Part shown: positions 8,515 to 20,406 of the stretch, in pieces | How positions within the stretch are numbered: the stretch's first letter is position 1 | Layout: every line of letters starts with the position of its first letter | Assembly (NCBI RefSeq): GCF_000153165.2 | Contig: NC_014472.1 | Location: 2,476,001 to 2,540,000, forward strand | Source of the DNA: Maribacter sp. HTCC2170 | Lineage (GTDB): Bacteria > Bacteroidota > Bacteroidia > Flavobacteriales > Flavobacteriaceae | Length of the DNA stretch: 64,000 nt | Direction: 5' to 3' | Notes under the pieces: generated by a model | Databases searched by the model: none | The model's input: the letters and a program-made list of their open reading frames with translations, nothing else | Told to the model about the DNA's origin: nothing | Made by a program: the position numbers and the translations under genes

Positions 8515-9537
8515 TTAAATTACGTACCTGGCTTTTGCAGTAATCTCCTGGGTAGCGAACATTTTCTTTTTGAATTTATAATAGCCGACAATGCCAATCA
8601 TAGCAGCATTGTCTGTACAATACTCAAATTTAGGAATATAAGTAGACCAGCCGTAATTCTTTTCTGCGTTTTTCAAAACATTTCTTATTCCTGAATTTGC
8701 CGAAACCCCGCCCCCGATGGCAATGCGATTAATTCCAGTTTCTTTCACTGCTTTTTTAAGTTTATCCATCAAAATATTGGTGATTGTGTATTGAATTGAT
8801 GCGCAAATATCATCAAGGTTCTCTTCAACGAACTTTGGATTCTTCTTTGTCTCTCTTTGGATAAAATAGAGAATACTGGTTTTCAATCCGCTGAAACTAA
8901 AATCCAGTTCACCAACCTTTGGTTTAGGAAAAGGAAACCTTTTTGGGTCCCCAAGTTTAGCATGTTTATCTACTAAAGGACCACCGGGATATGGAAGTCC
9001 AAGAATTTTGGCACTTTTGTCAAAAGCCTCACCAACTGCATCGTCCAAAGTTTCACCAAGGATTTCCATATCAAAATAATCATTGACTTTAACAATTTGC
9101 GTGTGACCTCCACTAATGGTCATTGCTAAAAAAGGGAACTCCGGTTTGTTGCTAGTTTCCTCATCGATATAGTGCGCAAGAATATGGGCTTGCATATGGT
9201 TAACCTCAATTAGGGGTATGTGCAGACCTAATGCCAAAGATTTGGCGAACGAGGTACCTACCAACAGCGAACCCATGAGTCCAGGTCCTCTTGTAAAAGC
9301 TATGGCTGATAACTGTTTTTTGTCGATATTTGCTTTCAATAAAGCTTGGTGCACGACAGGTACAATATTTTGCTGATGCGCCCTCGAGGCAAGTTCGGGT
9401 ACAACTCCCCCATATTCCTCATGAATTTTTTGAGTTGCAACCACATTACTAATGACTTTGTCATTGTGCAAAACGGCAGCAGAAGTATCATCACATGATG
9501 ATTCGATCGCAAGAATATAAATTGTTTCTTTTTCCAC
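8515..9537 (-). CDS. tsaD: tRNA N6-adenosine threonylcarbamoyltransferase TsaD
   Basis: TsaD transfers the threonylcarbamoyl group to A37 of ANN-decoding tRNAs, acting with TsaB and TsaE. From the GTG at 9537 the protein is 340 residues, the usual family length, and starts MEKETIYILAIESSCDDT. The metal-binding HMQAH motif lies at residues ~114-118, EYGGVVPELASRAH is the N-terminal signature, and GGVSANSGIR and YCTDNAAM occur towards the end. An upstream in-frame ATG at 9576 would add 13 residues not seen in the family and push into the divergent tamB leader, so I prefer the GTG. This is the promoter-proximal gene of the - strand operon. Confidence 0.94.
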   Translation of the reverse strand: MEKETIYILAIESSCDDTSAAVLHNDKVISNVVATQKIHEEYGGVVPELASRAHQQNIVPVVHQALLKANIDKKQLSAIAFTRGPGLMGSLLVGTSFAKSLALGLHIPLIEVNHMQAHILAHYIDEETSNKPEFPFLAMTISGGHTQIVKVNDYFDMEILGETLDDAVGEAFDKSAKILGLPYPGGPLVDKHAKLGDPKRFPFPKPKVGELDFSFSGLKTSILYFIQRETKKNPKFVEENLDDICASIQYTITNILMDKLKKAVKETGINRIAIGGGVSANSGIRNVLKNAEKNYGWSTYIPKFEYCTDNAAMIGIVGYYKFKKKMFATQEITAKARYVI

Positions 9538-9621
9538 TAGGTTTGGAATAAAAATTGGAGTACAAAGGTAAAACATAAAAGCCCTATCAGAAAACTAAGA
9601 AAAATACTGGTTAGAATACTT

Positions 9622-12600
9622 TTGGTAGTGCTGCTTATTTGCGTTCTAGGTACTATTGTCCTCTCAATGCCCTTTGTGCAAACACGCTTTGCAAAATATG
9701 CGACCAATTCGATTAATGAAGAATTTGGAACCAATATAAATATTGATGGAATACGAGTTTCATTGATTACGTGGGACACTGCTCTAAAGGGTGTATACGT
9801 AGAGGATTATCGGAAAGATACTTTGTTCTATATTGATGAGTTAAGTACCTCGATACAAAGTGTTAGAAATTTGACCAAAGGCAAGCTTGAGTTTGGGCAT
9901 ATAGATATTGACAAACTCAACTTTAAACTAAAAACCTATAAAGACACAACAACTACAAATCTTGAGGTTTTTATAGATAAGCTAGATGATGGCAAACCCC
10001 GAAAACCAGGAACACTACCTTTCTTTTTTTCTTCTTCTGATGTTGAAATCGCTAAAAGTGATTTCAAGTTGATTGATGAAAATAAAGAAAATGTGGAGAC
10101 ACTTAATTTTAAGGATTTAAGAATAAGTGCTAAGGATTTCCTGATATTGGGGCCTGAGGTTTCTACAGCCATTAAAGCGATGTCATTTAAGGATAAGCGT
10201 AATATTGAGGTCACAGAGCTTATAGCACAGTTTAAATATACAAAGCAACAAATGCGTTTTGATACTTTGAGTATTAAAACCCCTCAATCCAATTTGAAAG
10301 GAAATCTTGTCTTTGATTATGACCGTAAGGATTTTAAACAGTTTTTAGATAAAGTTCAAATAACGGCTGATTTTACAGAGTCATCTGTTGCCTTGGATGA
10401 GGTTAACCTGCTCTATGATCAATTCGGAAGCGGAAAAAAGGTGGAATTTTCGACAAAAGTTACGGGAGTTCTAAATGACCTAAACACTGAGGACCTCTTT
10501 TTATTGTCTGATAATACGGGTATAAGAGGTGATTTTAATTTTAAGAATCTATTCTCAAAGGGAGCTCCCTTTGTGATGGAGGCTAATATGAAGAATGTAA
10601 CAAGTAGCTATTATGAGTTGCGGTCCTTAATGCCCAATATTTTGGGTAACTCATTGCCATCGTCATTTAGAAAATTAGGGCAGTTTACAATCAGGGGCAC
10701 ATCGACCGTCACGGAAAGTTCAGTTAATACTAAAATGAATTTGAATACTGCAGTTGGTAGTAGCTACGCAGATTTGGAGCTTACAAATTTTAATAATATA
10801 GACGATGCCGAGTATAATGGTTTCGTTTCGTTGATAGATTTTGACCTTGGTAGTTTTGTGGACGAGAAAAGTTTGGGCAAGACGACCTTGGATTTTAATG
10901 TAGAAGGGAAGGGGTTTGTGAAAGAAAACCTTAATACAGAGGTAATAGGTGAGGTATATTCAGTAAACTTCAATAATTACAATTACAAAAACCTAAAGGT
11001 TTCTGGTATTCTCAAGGAACAATTATTCGATGGTTCAATCTTCAGTAATGATGAAAATATAAAATTCAATTTCAAGGGATTGGCAGATTTTGGGGAAGAC
11101 CAAAATAACTTCAATTTCATTGCCAAGGTAGATTATGCCGATTTAAAGAAATTGAATTTCATTAATGACAGTGTTTCTATATTTAAGGGTAACGTTAATA
11201 TTGATATCTCAGGAAATTCTTTGGACAACATTATCGGGGAGGTAAACTTTACCAAAACCAATTTCCAAAATAAGAACGACACTTATTATTTTGAAGATTT
11301 TAAGATTTCCTCGTCTTTTGACAATGATACTATCAGAAGTATAGAGATAAATTCACCCGATATTATTACTGGTTATATGAAGGGTGATTTTAGGGTTAAA
11401 GAGCTGGGGAAACTTGTTCAGAATTCTTTGGGTAGTATTTATACCAACTATAAACCTTTTGAGATATCTGGTGGGCAGACACTTGCATTTAATTTTAAAA
11501 TTTATAATAAGATTGTAGATGTCTTTTTTCCCGAAGTTAGATTTGACCCTAATACCTTTATAAGGGGGAATATTATTGCCGATAGCGGAGATTTTAAATT
11601 AACCTTTAAGTCACCTAGTATTGAAGCCTATGGTAACGAGGCGGATAATATTGATGTTAAGATTGACAATAAAAACCCTCTTTACAATACGTACGTATCG
11701 GTTGGGGATCTTTCAACCAATTATTATGATGTAAAGGATTTTAACCTCATAAACACAACCTTGAAAGATACATTGTTCTTTCGGGCAGAGTTTAAGGGAG
11801 GAAGTGAATATGATGATAGTTACAACCTCAATTTTTATCACACTTTCAACAAGCAGAACAAGTCGGTAATCGGCCTAAAAAAATCTGATATTAGTTTTAA
11901 GGATAATATTTGGATTTTAAATAGGGAAGGTAACCGAAAGAACAAAGTAATCATCAATAAAACCCTTGATAGTATATTGATTGAGGAGATTGTTATGAAC
12001 AATAGTCAACATGAGCAGATTCGTTTGCGTGGACAATTGGCAGATTCAACTTATAAAGACCTTGAGCTTCAGTTCAAGATAGTTTCATTGGACAAAATTA
12101 CACCCGCAATTGATAGTTTAAAACTCGAAGGGGAGGTTAACGGTACACTCAATATATTACAAAGAGATGAAGTGTATTTACCTTCGTCAAACTTGGGAAT
12201 AACCGATTTTTCGGTTAACGGAATGCGTCTAGGTGATTTGGCCATTGGTATATGGGGAAATAGTGATCTTACAGAATTCAGCGTCAATTCTCAAATCACT
12301 GACAATGGGGTTGATAGACTGGGTATTTTCGGAAATATCACAAACAAAACAGAGTTGCCTCAAGCGGACCTATCTGTTAATTTTAATGAGTTTAGATTAG
12401 AGCCATTTAATCCTTTGGGTGAAGGAGTGATTACGAATATTCGTGGCGGTTTAAGTGGTACCGCACGTTTTGAAGGAGATATCAATAACCCTAATTTTAG
12501 CGGTTTGTTGAGATTGAATAATGCTGGTATAGCCATTCCATATCTCAATGTGGATTATGGTTTTGCACAAAATTCAAGGGTGAGATTGTTAGACCAGTCT

Positions 12601-14049
12601 TTTAATTTTGAGCGAATCGGAATAACGGATATTAGCGAAAACACAAGGGCAACTTTGGACGGTACCATCACCCACAGTTTTTTTAAGGATTGGGTTCTTG
12701 ATTTAAATGTTGATACCAATGACAACCGTCTTTTGATTTTGGATACACCATTCGAGGAAGAGGTTTTATATTATGGGACGGGATTTTTGAATGGAACTGG
12801 AAGGATTTTTGGACCAACAAAAGCATTGACCATTAAAGTTGACGGCTCCACAGCTCGTGGCACTTCACTAAAAATTCCGCTTAGCGATGTAGCGACAGTT
12901 GGAGATTATTCCTTTATTAAATTTATAGAAAAAGACGAAACAGAGGAGGAAAGGTTACAACGTGTTCTAGACGATATAGAAGGCTTGGAAATGGAGTTTG
13001 ATTTAGATATTACTCCAGATGCAGAAGTGGAAATCGTGACCGACCAAAAAACAGGAAGCTCTTTAAAAGGCACAGGGGAAGGTACATTGTTAATGAGAAT
13101 TAATACGAAAGACAGGTTTGAGATGTATGGCGAATTTGTGGTAGTTACCGGGGAGTATAATTACAGATTTGGTGGAGTAATAAACAAGACGTTCAAAGTT
13201 GAACCCGGAGGTAACCTTGTATGGGATGGGGGACCTTTGGAGGCTGAGTTGAATATGGAAGCGGTCTACTCCTTGAATGCAAATCCAGCACCTTTGCTTG
13301 ATAATCCTGGCTATACCCGTAGAATTCCTACTGATGTGGTTATTCAATTAACTGATGAATTGCAAAGCCCTGAGATTGATTTCAGTATAGAATTCCCTGG
13401 GACAAGCTCCATTATCCAATCAGAACTGGAATATAGTCTGCAAGATCCTCAAGTAGAGGAAAAGAATGCCTTTTTTCTATTGGCTCAAGGTTCATTTGTT
13501 AATAATGATAGCGGAATTAATTCTCAAGCGGTTACTGGGAATCTGATTCAATCCGCATCTGGACTCTTAAATCAAGTTCTAAGTGGTGGCAATGATAAGT
13601 TTAATTTGGGCCTTTCGTATGAACAAGGGATACAAGATAGGAATACAAGTATTGAAACTGAGAATAGGATTGGTGTAACGGTATCTACTCAAATAAGTGA
13701 TAGGATTCTTTTGAACGGCAAGGTTGGTGTTCCTGTAGGCGGAGCTACAGAAACTGTTGTTGCGGGTGACTTTGAGTTACAAGTACTGCTCAATGAAGAG
13801 GGTACATTAAGCGCTAAATTCTTTAATCGGGAAAGTGAGATTCAAGAGTTTTTATTAGGCCGACAGGGGTATACCCAAGGGGCGGGATTGTCTTACGAAG
13901 TCGATTTCAATAGTTTTAGGGAGTTGATGCGGAAAATGTTTGGCAATAAAAAGCGAAAGAACAAACAAAAAAAAGATAAATCATTTTCCAACGAGGTAAT
14001 GGGAAAAGATAGCTTGTTGATCTTTCATCAAAAATCGAAAGGACTTTAA
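9622..14049 (+). CDS. tamB: Translocation/assembly module TamB (DUF490) family protein
   Basis: The 1475-residue protein starts with a single membrane anchor (VVLLICVLGTIVLSMPFV) followed by an AsmA-like stretch and very long beta-strand-rich sequence typical of the bridge-like TamB/AsmA proteins. The C-terminal ~400 residues match the TamB/DUF490 domain (TGEGTLLMRINTKDRFEMYG, cited as residues ~1151-1170, and GEYNYRFGGVINKTF). Such proteins span the periplasm and are implicated in outer-membrane protein assembly and phospholipid transport. The start is uncertain: no ATG exists upstream in frame as far back as the stop at 9538. TTG at 9622 is the first accepted start, while the basic stretch KSPIRKLRKI just upstream looks like a genuine N terminus, so a CTG (9607) or another non-standard start is possible. 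Confidence 0.9.
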   Translation: MVVLLICVLGTIVLSMPFVQTRFAKYATNSINEEFGTNINIDGIRVSLITWDTALKGVYVEDYRKDTLFYIDELSTSIQSVRNLTKGKLEFGHIDIDKLNFKLKTYKDTTTTNLEVFIDKLDDGKPRKPGTLPFFFSSSDVEIAKSDFKLIDENKENVETLNFKDLRISAKDFLILGPEVSTAIKAMSFKDKRNIEVTELIAQFKYTKQQMRFDTLSIKTPQSNLKGNLVFDYDRKDFKQFLDKVQITADFTESSVALDEVNLLYDQFGSGKKVEFSTKVTGVLNDLNTEDLFLLSDNTGIRGDFNFKNLFSKGAPFVMEANMKNVTSSYYELRSLMPNILGNSLPSSFRKLGQFTIRGTSTVTESSVNTKMNLNTAVGSSYADLELTNFNNIDDAEYNGFVSLIDFDLGSFVDEKSLGKTTLDFNVEGKGFVKENLNTEVIGEVYSVNFNNYNYKNLKVSGILKEQLFDGSIFSNDENIKFNFKGLADFGEDQNNFNFIAKVDYADLKKLNFINDSVSIFKGNVNIDISGNSLDNIIGEVNFTKTNFQNKNDTYYFEDFKISSSFDNDTIRSIEINSPDIITGYMKGDFRVKELGKLVQNSLGSIYTNYKPFEISGGQTLAFNFKIYNKIVDVFFPEVRFDPNTFIRGNIIADSGDFKLTFKSPSIEAYGNEADNIDVKIDNKNPLYNTYVSVGDLSTNYYDVKDFNLINTTLKDTLFFRAEFKGGSEYDDSYNLNFYHTFNKQNKSVIGLKKSDISFKDNIWILNREGNRKNKVIINKTLDSILIEEIVMNNSQHEQIRLRGQLADSTYKDLELQFKIVSLDKITPAIDSLKLEGEVNGTLNILQRDEVYLPSSNLGITDFSVNGMRLGDLAIGIWGNSDLTEFSVNSQITDNGVDRLGIFGNITNKTELPQADLSVNFNEFRLEPFNPLGEGVITNIRGGLSGTARFEGDINNPNFSGLLRLNNAGIAIPYLNVDYGFAQNSRVRLLDQSFNFERIGITDISENTRATLDGTITHSFFKDWVLDLNVDTNDNRLLILDTPFEEEVLYYGTGFLNGTGRIFGPTKALTIKVDGSTARGTSLKIPLSDVATVGDYSFIKFIEKDETEEERLQRVLDDIEGLEMEFDLDITPDAEVEIVTDQKTGSSLKGTGEGTLLMRINTKDRFEMYGEFVVVTGEYNYRFGGVINKTFKVEPGGNLVWDGGPLEAELNMEAVYSLNANPAPLLDNPGYTRRIPTDVVIQLTDELQSPEIDFSIEFPGTSSIIQSELEYSLQDPQVEEKNAFFLLAQGSFVNNDSGINSQAVTGNLIQSASGLLNQVLSGGNDKFNLGLSYEQGIQDRNTSIETENRIGVTVSTQISDRILLNGKVGVPVGGATETVVAGDFELQVLLNEEGTLSAKFFNRESEIQEFLLGRQGYTQGAGLSYEVDFNSFRELMRKMFGNKKRKNKQKKDKSFSNEVMGKDSLLIFHQKSKGL

Positions 14050-14056
14050 TCTTTTT

Positions 14057-14087
14057 TAGCACATTCGATGTTCTAATTGTGCTATTT
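14057..14087 (+). terminator. Weak hairpin after tamB
   Basis: A 7-bp stem TAGCACA/TGTGCTA (14057-14063 with 14078-14084) lies just after the tamB stop and is followed by only three T. A T-rich stretch precedes it. It could be a weak intrinsic terminator. Confidence 0.35.
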
Positions 14088-14185
14088 AAAACTACATCTG
14101 ATTTATTTATCAACGAAAACGTTTTAGTCGGCTTTGACCAATGAAATTAAGGACTTTAGGAGTTCTTTTATTGAAATAAGTTTGT

Positions 14186-14193
14186 TAATTTTG
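14186..14193 (+). promoter_or_regulatory. Candidate -7 element for pfkA-gapA
   Basis: TAATTTTG fits the Bacteroidota -7 consensus TAnnTTTG exactly and ends 17 bases before the pfkA ATG. No well-spaced -33 TTTG is visible (the nearest TTG, 14171-14173, is only 12 bases away), so the assignment rests on the -7 match alone. Confidence 0.4.
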
Positions 14194-14210
14194 CTTGCTT
14201 AAATTTTTAC

Positions 14211-16221
<2,011 letters not shown>

Positions 16222-16243
16222 AACTAAGCTTAATTATTTTAAG

Positions 16244-16296
16244 CAATCCTGAAAATTATTGGTCTAAAGCTACCTAGTTTTCAGGATTGTTTTTTT
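16244..16296 (+). terminator. Intrinsic terminator after gapA
   Basis: A perfect 12-bp inverted repeat CAATCCTGAAAA / TTTTCAGGATTG (16244-16255 and 16278-16289) encloses a 22-base loop and is followed at once by seven T (16290-16296). It ends the pfkA-gapA transcript only 11 bases before the next gene start, so part of that gene's leader overlaps it. Confidence 0.9.
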
Positions 16297-16307
16297 AAAT
16301 ATTGATT

Positions 16308-17159
16308 ATGATATTAATTGTTGATAGTGGTGCTACAAAATCTGACTGGATAGCACTGGATAGCAAAGGAAAGCAACTGTTTATGACGCAGACTCTGGGA
16401 TTAAGCCCGGAAGTGTTGACTCGACCTGTCATTGAAGATAGGTTAGCCAATAACTTTGAGCTTTCAAAAAACCAGGGCAAGGTTACCAATCTATATTTCT
16501 ACGGAGCTGGTTGCGGAACTGACCGCATGAAGATTTTCCTTAAGGAGATATTCAATGATTTTTTCCCTAATGCAAAAACAATTGTAAAAGAGGATACTTA
16601 CGCTGCAATATATTCAACAACGAAGATTGGTCGTCAAGGAATCGTATGTATTTTGGGTACTGGTTCTAACTGCAGTTATTATGATGGTAATCAACTTTTT
16701 CAAAAAGTTACTTCTCTTGGTTACATTCCAATGGACGATGGTAGTGGGAACTTTTTTGGAAGAAAGTTGATACGCGATTATTACTTTCACAAGATGCCTC
16801 AGGCTCTTGGTATGAAGTTCGCCAAGGAATATGATCTTGAGGCAGACGTAATCAAAGAAAACCTTTATAAGCAACCTAATCCAAATACATATTTAGCAAC
16901 TTTTGCCAGATTTCTGATTGAAAACAAAGATCACCCTTATTGTAAAGGTGTTATAGACAAAGGTTTTCAGCAATTCGTGAATAACTACATTATGCAATTT
17001 GAACTTGCAACCAAGGTGCCTATTAATTTTGTGGGTAGTATCGCCCACTATCTTAAAGATGAGTTGGTTGAAGTGCTTAAGCGAAATGATTTAATAGTAG
17101 GTGTTATACGTCAAAGACCTATTGAAGGCTTAATGGAATTTCATAGAGACACCATTTAA
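16308..17159 (+). CDS. BadF/BadG/BcrA/BcrD-type ATPase, N-acetylglucosamine kinase-like
   Basis: A 283-residue protein from the ATG at 16308; the in-frame TTG two codons earlier is not needed. The ASKHA nucleotide-binding fold is seen in ILIVDSGATKSDWIA at the N terminus, GRQGIVCILGTGSNCSY in the middle (phosphate 2 region) and YIPMDDGSGNFFGRKLI. Proteins of this size in Bacteroidota are usually called N-acetylglucosamine kinases and feed amino sugars into glycolysis or wall recycling. Its position after pfkA-gapA fits central sugar metabolism, but substrate specificity is inferred. It converges with ridA, with three bases between the stops. Confidence 0.82.
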   Translation: MILIVDSGATKSDWIALDSKGKQLFMTQTLGLSPEVLTRPVIEDRLANNFELSKNQGKVTNLYFYGAGCGTDRMKIFLKEIFNDFFPNAKTIVKEDTYAAIYSTTKIGRQGIVCILGTGSNCSYYDGNQLFQKVTSLGYIPMDDGSGNFFGRKLIRDYYFHKMPQALGMKFAKEYDLEADVIKENLYKQPNPNTYLATFARFLIENKDHPYCKGVIDKGFQQFVNNYIMQFELATKVPINFVGSIAHYLKDELVEVLKRNDLIVGVIRQRPIEGLMEFHRDTI

Positions 17160-17162
17160 AGA

Positions 17163-17543
17163 TCACTTGACTGCGATCATCGAAATTTCAACATTTACGA
17201 ATTTAGGTAGATTAGCGACTTCTACAGTTTCTCGAGCAGGCGCAGTTTCAGTATTAAAATAAGTAGCATACACAGCATTTATTTTAGAGAACTGATTCAT
17301 GTCGCTAATAAAAATTGAGGACTTAACAACATTTTCAAAGGTCATTTCCGCTTCGGTAAGAATGGCCTTTAAATTTTCCATAGATTGCTTGGTCTCCTTG
17401 GCAATATCCCCTTGTACGAGATTACCGGTAACCGGATCTATGGGAATTTGACCTGAAATATACAAAGTTTCTCCACTAAGAACTGCCTGATTGTATGGTC
17501 CGATAGGTGCAGGAGCATTTTTGGTAGCGATTATTTTTTTCAT
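17163..17543 (-). CDS. ridA: RidA family enamine/imine deaminase
   Basis: The 126-residue protein matches RidA (YjgF/YER057c/UK114): it opens with KKIIATKNAPAPIGPYNQAV, has SGQIPIDPVTGNLV and ends with the signature ETAPARETVEVANLPK. It hydrolyses reactive 2-aminoacrylate formed by PLP enzymes. It lies 17 bases downstream of lptD on the same strand, so it is probably transcribed with it. Confidence 0.95.
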   Translation of the reverse strand: MKKIIATKNAPAPIGPYNQAVLSGETLYISGQIPIDPVTGNLVQGDIAKETKQSMENLKAILTEAEMTFENVVKSSIFISDMNQFSKINAVYATYFNTETAPARETVEVANLPKFVNVEISMIAVK

Positions 17544-17560
17544 TTTGATTTTATTTGTTG

Positions 17561-20275
17561 TTATCTGGACCTTTGACTTCTATTTTCCCATTTTAGGTCC
17601 TTTAGGATAGAGCTCTTTATTCCTATAAAAAAATACCATCTTTTGTAGCGCCCAAAAGGTGTCCAGTTAAAGCGCATTACAAAACTTTTTAAATCCCGTT
17701 CAAAACGTAGTTGAGTCAAAGTAAAGCCTTGGTTTTTAAAATCGTAACCAGAAGACCCTCCTACCTTCCATCTTGGGGAAAGCTCTACATCACCTGAAAA
17801 CATCAAGGAATGGCTGCTAAATTCATTTTGCCTTGCCGAATTGGAATAAGAAGCTGAATAAGCTAAACGAAGATTCCAAGGAATGGTTGTTCCATATATG
17901 GGGTTTTCAACTTCATCAGTTGCTTTTTCCCTGTCCATAGGCCTATCTTGAAAGCTGTCGGCCTTTCCAAAAAGATCATCCGTTCTTCCACCACTTTGTG
18001 CAACATAATCGAATCTATCCACATCTTCCTCATCCTCTTCTTTGTCTTCATCTTTTTTAAATGTTTCGTTACTTAAGGAGTACCCTATGTTTGCATTGGC
18101 ACGGGTTAACCTGAAGAGACTTCCGCCATTTTTGGCATTAAGGGTGTTTATCCTTCTTCCATTATTGTCAATGGCGTATGGGTCAAGGCCCGCTGAGAAG
18201 TTTATGGACATTTTATTATCCAGGATATTTGTTCCTCCATTGATGCTTAAAGGACTTAATTTAAGAGAGTCGGATTCAAAATTATAACCTGTTGAAATAT
18301 TAAAATTACTTAGAATTGGCACTTTTCTAGGTTCTGTGACCGTTGAGTCTTTATCACGAACTTTGGCTTCCAAGGTATTTGCTAAAGAAAAGCTAAGGCT
18401 GTTTGATTTGCTTAAACTAGGAGCTCCATTGAGTGTGCCTTGAAACCTGGTGTATTGAACCGAGTTATCTGTAATAGGATTGGCATCAATATCATATTCA
18501 TCATAAAAATGCTCAAAGGAAGGAGCGTAGCCATAGCTTAATGAAGGGCGCATAACATGTCTAATCGCTTGGATTTTTTTGTCTTCACCAAAACTAAATG
18601 TTCCATACAACGTAGTACCAATACTCGCGTTAAAGTTGTATTTGTTAAAACGGTCGAAACCACTGACAGTGTCGATAACTACTTTATCCTCGGCAATATC
18701 ATAGCTTTTATTGTAGGTTTCCAATGTCCAAACATCTTCGTAATTACCGCCTACACTTACACTGAAAAATTTGGCTACCTTAAAATTGGTGCTAATTGGA
18801 ATGCGGTGTTTTGCCCCAAATTTGGCGCCATCGAACATTTCTTTCTTAAAAAAGTCCTCGTCGGTAGTCGAAATTCTATTCTGGGCATTTACATCATATT
18901 GAAAATTGATATTCTGAATAATCCCTTTTTTAATCCCATCTCTTTTGGCAAAAGGAAAAATACGCTCCATACTAGCCTGTAGATTTGGAAGACTCATCTC
19001 AATTTTCTTTGTATTTGTGTTCTGGCTATGAGTGGCGGTCAGACTCATATTTACAGACGGATATGCGGGGAACGTTTTTGAATATGAAATTGAGGATGAA
19101 AGTGTGTTATTCTGCGTGCTGGGAAGATTACGTTGTTGCAAGGAGTTACGGTAATATTCACTACTTCCCATGTTTACTGAAGCAGAAAAACGTGAATTGG
19201 GACTGGCTTTTGTGTCTTGCGAATGTGACATTTGAATATTCCAGTTCCTTGAATTGGAATAGTCACTGAATCCTTTTTGACTGGTAACCAAATTTTCATA
19301 CCTGAAATTAACATTGCCACTAAATTTGTATCGTTTTGTATACATTGACTGGGTCTTAAAACCCCAACTTCCGTTGGTGTAAAAGTCCCCGGATAACAAC
19401 ACATCCGCATATTCTCCAATTGGAACATAATAGCCCATATCCTGAAGAAAATAACCTCGATCTGGATCATTCCCAAAGGAAGGCATCATAACGCCGGCCG
19501 CTCTTCCAACCGTCAAAGGAAAGTAAGCAAAGGGCAAGGCGATGGGAGTTGGTACATCTGCAATGTATAAATTACTGTACCCGGCAATAACTTTTTTAGA
19601 GGGGACGAATTTGGCCTTACGAACTCGTATGTAATAATCAGGGTTTATGGTATCGGCAGAGGTTGTCAACCTTCCCTCACTTAAAAAATATACAGAGTCA
19701 TTTTCTTTTTTAGTGATGTCGGCGTATACTTTCATGGCTTCACTACCCAATTGGTCAAGCCCCGCTTGCTGTTCGGTTCTTGAATTCCAAATAATAGCCT
19801 TCTGAGTATCAAAATTAAAACGAATGGAATCCGGTATTACTTCGTTTTCACCTTGTTTGAAATAAGGCAGCTGCGAGTAATTACCCAAAGAATCTTTTAT
19901 TCGACCAGCATAAACCTCATTTTTAACATAGTCCATAACAATGACGCCAGCTTTTAACTCAGTATCTTGGTACTTGATCTCCGCTTCATTGTACAAGTAT
20001 ATTTTTTTATCCCGTTGGCTCATTTTAACATAGTCCTTGGCCTTGTATTGTATTATATCTAATAGAAGGGGTGACTTGGTTTTTACCGTATCTACTTGTG
20101 CAGTGTCTTTTACGATAACTTGTTTAAATTCAGTTTCGGTAAGAATTGGTGCTACAATTGTATCGGGTTCTGCCTTAATGGGTAAGGGTACGATTTTATC
20201 TTCTTGGGCATGCCCCATAATGCCACCAATTATTAGCATTAATAGGAAAAGTAAATAATGTTTATTTGATTGCAA
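17561..20275 (-). CDS. lptD: LPS-assembly protein LptD-like outer-membrane barrel
   Basis: The 904-residue protein has a signal peptide (about 1-24, ending GHAQ). An N-terminal periplasmic OstA-like part follows, with IYLYNEAEIKYQDTELKAG near residues 88-106. The large C-terminal beta-barrel domain includes ADVPTPIALPFAYFPLTVGR, PSFGNDPDRGYFLQDMGYY and many alternating aromatic strands. It fits the Bacteroidota LptD family, which inserts LPS into the outer leaflet with LptE. The called start is a TTG at 20275; the codons just upstream carry no ATG, and the signal peptide fits directly behind the TTG. A -7/-33 promoter match lies about 60 bases upstream. Canonical LptD Cys residues were not checked. 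Confidence 0.85.
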   Translation of the reverse strand: MQSNKHYLLFLLMLIIGGIMGHAQEDKIVPLPIKAEPDTIVAPILTETEFKQVIVKDTAQVDTVKTKSPLLLDIIQYKAKDYVKMSQRDKKIYLYNEAEIKYQDTELKAGVIVMDYVKNEVYAGRIKDSLGNYSQLPYFKQGENEVIPDSIRFNFDTQKAIIWNSRTEQQAGLDQLGSEAMKVYADITKKENDSVYFLSEGRLTTSADTINPDYYIRVRKAKFVPSKKVIAGYSNLYIADVPTPIALPFAYFPLTVGRAAGVMMPSFGNDPDRGYFLQDMGYYVPIGEYADVLLSGDFYTNGSWGFKTQSMYTKRYKFSGNVNFRYENLVTSQKGFSDYSNSRNWNIQMSHSQDTKASPNSRFSASVNMGSSEYYRNSLQQRNLPSTQNNTLSSSISYSKTFPAYPSVNMSLTATHSQNTNTKKIEMSLPNLQASMERIFPFAKRDGIKKGIIQNINFQYDVNAQNRISTTDEDFFKKEMFDGAKFGAKHRIPISTNFKVAKFFSVSVGGNYEDVWTLETYNKSYDIAEDKVVIDTVSGFDRFNKYNFNASIGTTLYGTFSFGEDKKIQAIRHVMRPSLSYGYAPSFEHFYDEYDIDANPITDNSVQYTRFQGTLNGAPSLSKSNSLSFSLANTLEAKVRDKDSTVTEPRKVPILSNFNISTGYNFESDSLKLSPLSINGGTNILDNKMSINFSAGLDPYAIDNNGRRINTLNAKNGGSLFRLTRANANIGYSLSNETFKKDEDKEEDEEDVDRFDYVAQSGGRTDDLFGKADSFQDRPMDREKATDEVENPIYGTTIPWNLRLAYSASYSNSARQNEFSSHSLMFSGDVELSPRWKVGGSSGYDFKNQGFTLTQLRFERDLKSFVMRFNWTPFGRYKRWYFFIGIKSSILKDLKWENRSQRSR

Positions 20276-20332
20276 GGCTATATATCCTATTTTTGTAAAG
20301 GTTTGGCTTGACTTTTGGAGGTCAAACTTACA

Positions 20333-20365
20333 TATATTTTTTGTTCCCTTAATAGGGTATTACAA
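20333..20365 (-). promoter_or_regulatory. Candidate promoter for lptD-ridA
   Basis: On the - strand TAAGTTTG (20340-20333) matches the TAnnTTTG -7 consensus exactly, and a TTG (20365-20363) lies 22 bases upstream, within the accepted -33 spacing range. Transcription would start near 20326, about 50 bases before the lptD start. Confidence 0.5.
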
Positions 20366-20406
20366 TAATTTTAACCATTTAAGGGACCTCGAATCACCTT
20401 GTTAAT

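Noticed and set aside
9537-9576. ATG start for TsaD at 9576
   Set aside because: It adds 13 residues not seen in TsaD proteins and enters the tamB leader; GTG at 9537 gives the standard 340-residue length and N terminus.
18557-18982. 141-codon + strand open frame inside lptD
   Set aside because: Antisense shadow of the beta-barrel repeats; no start context or domain.
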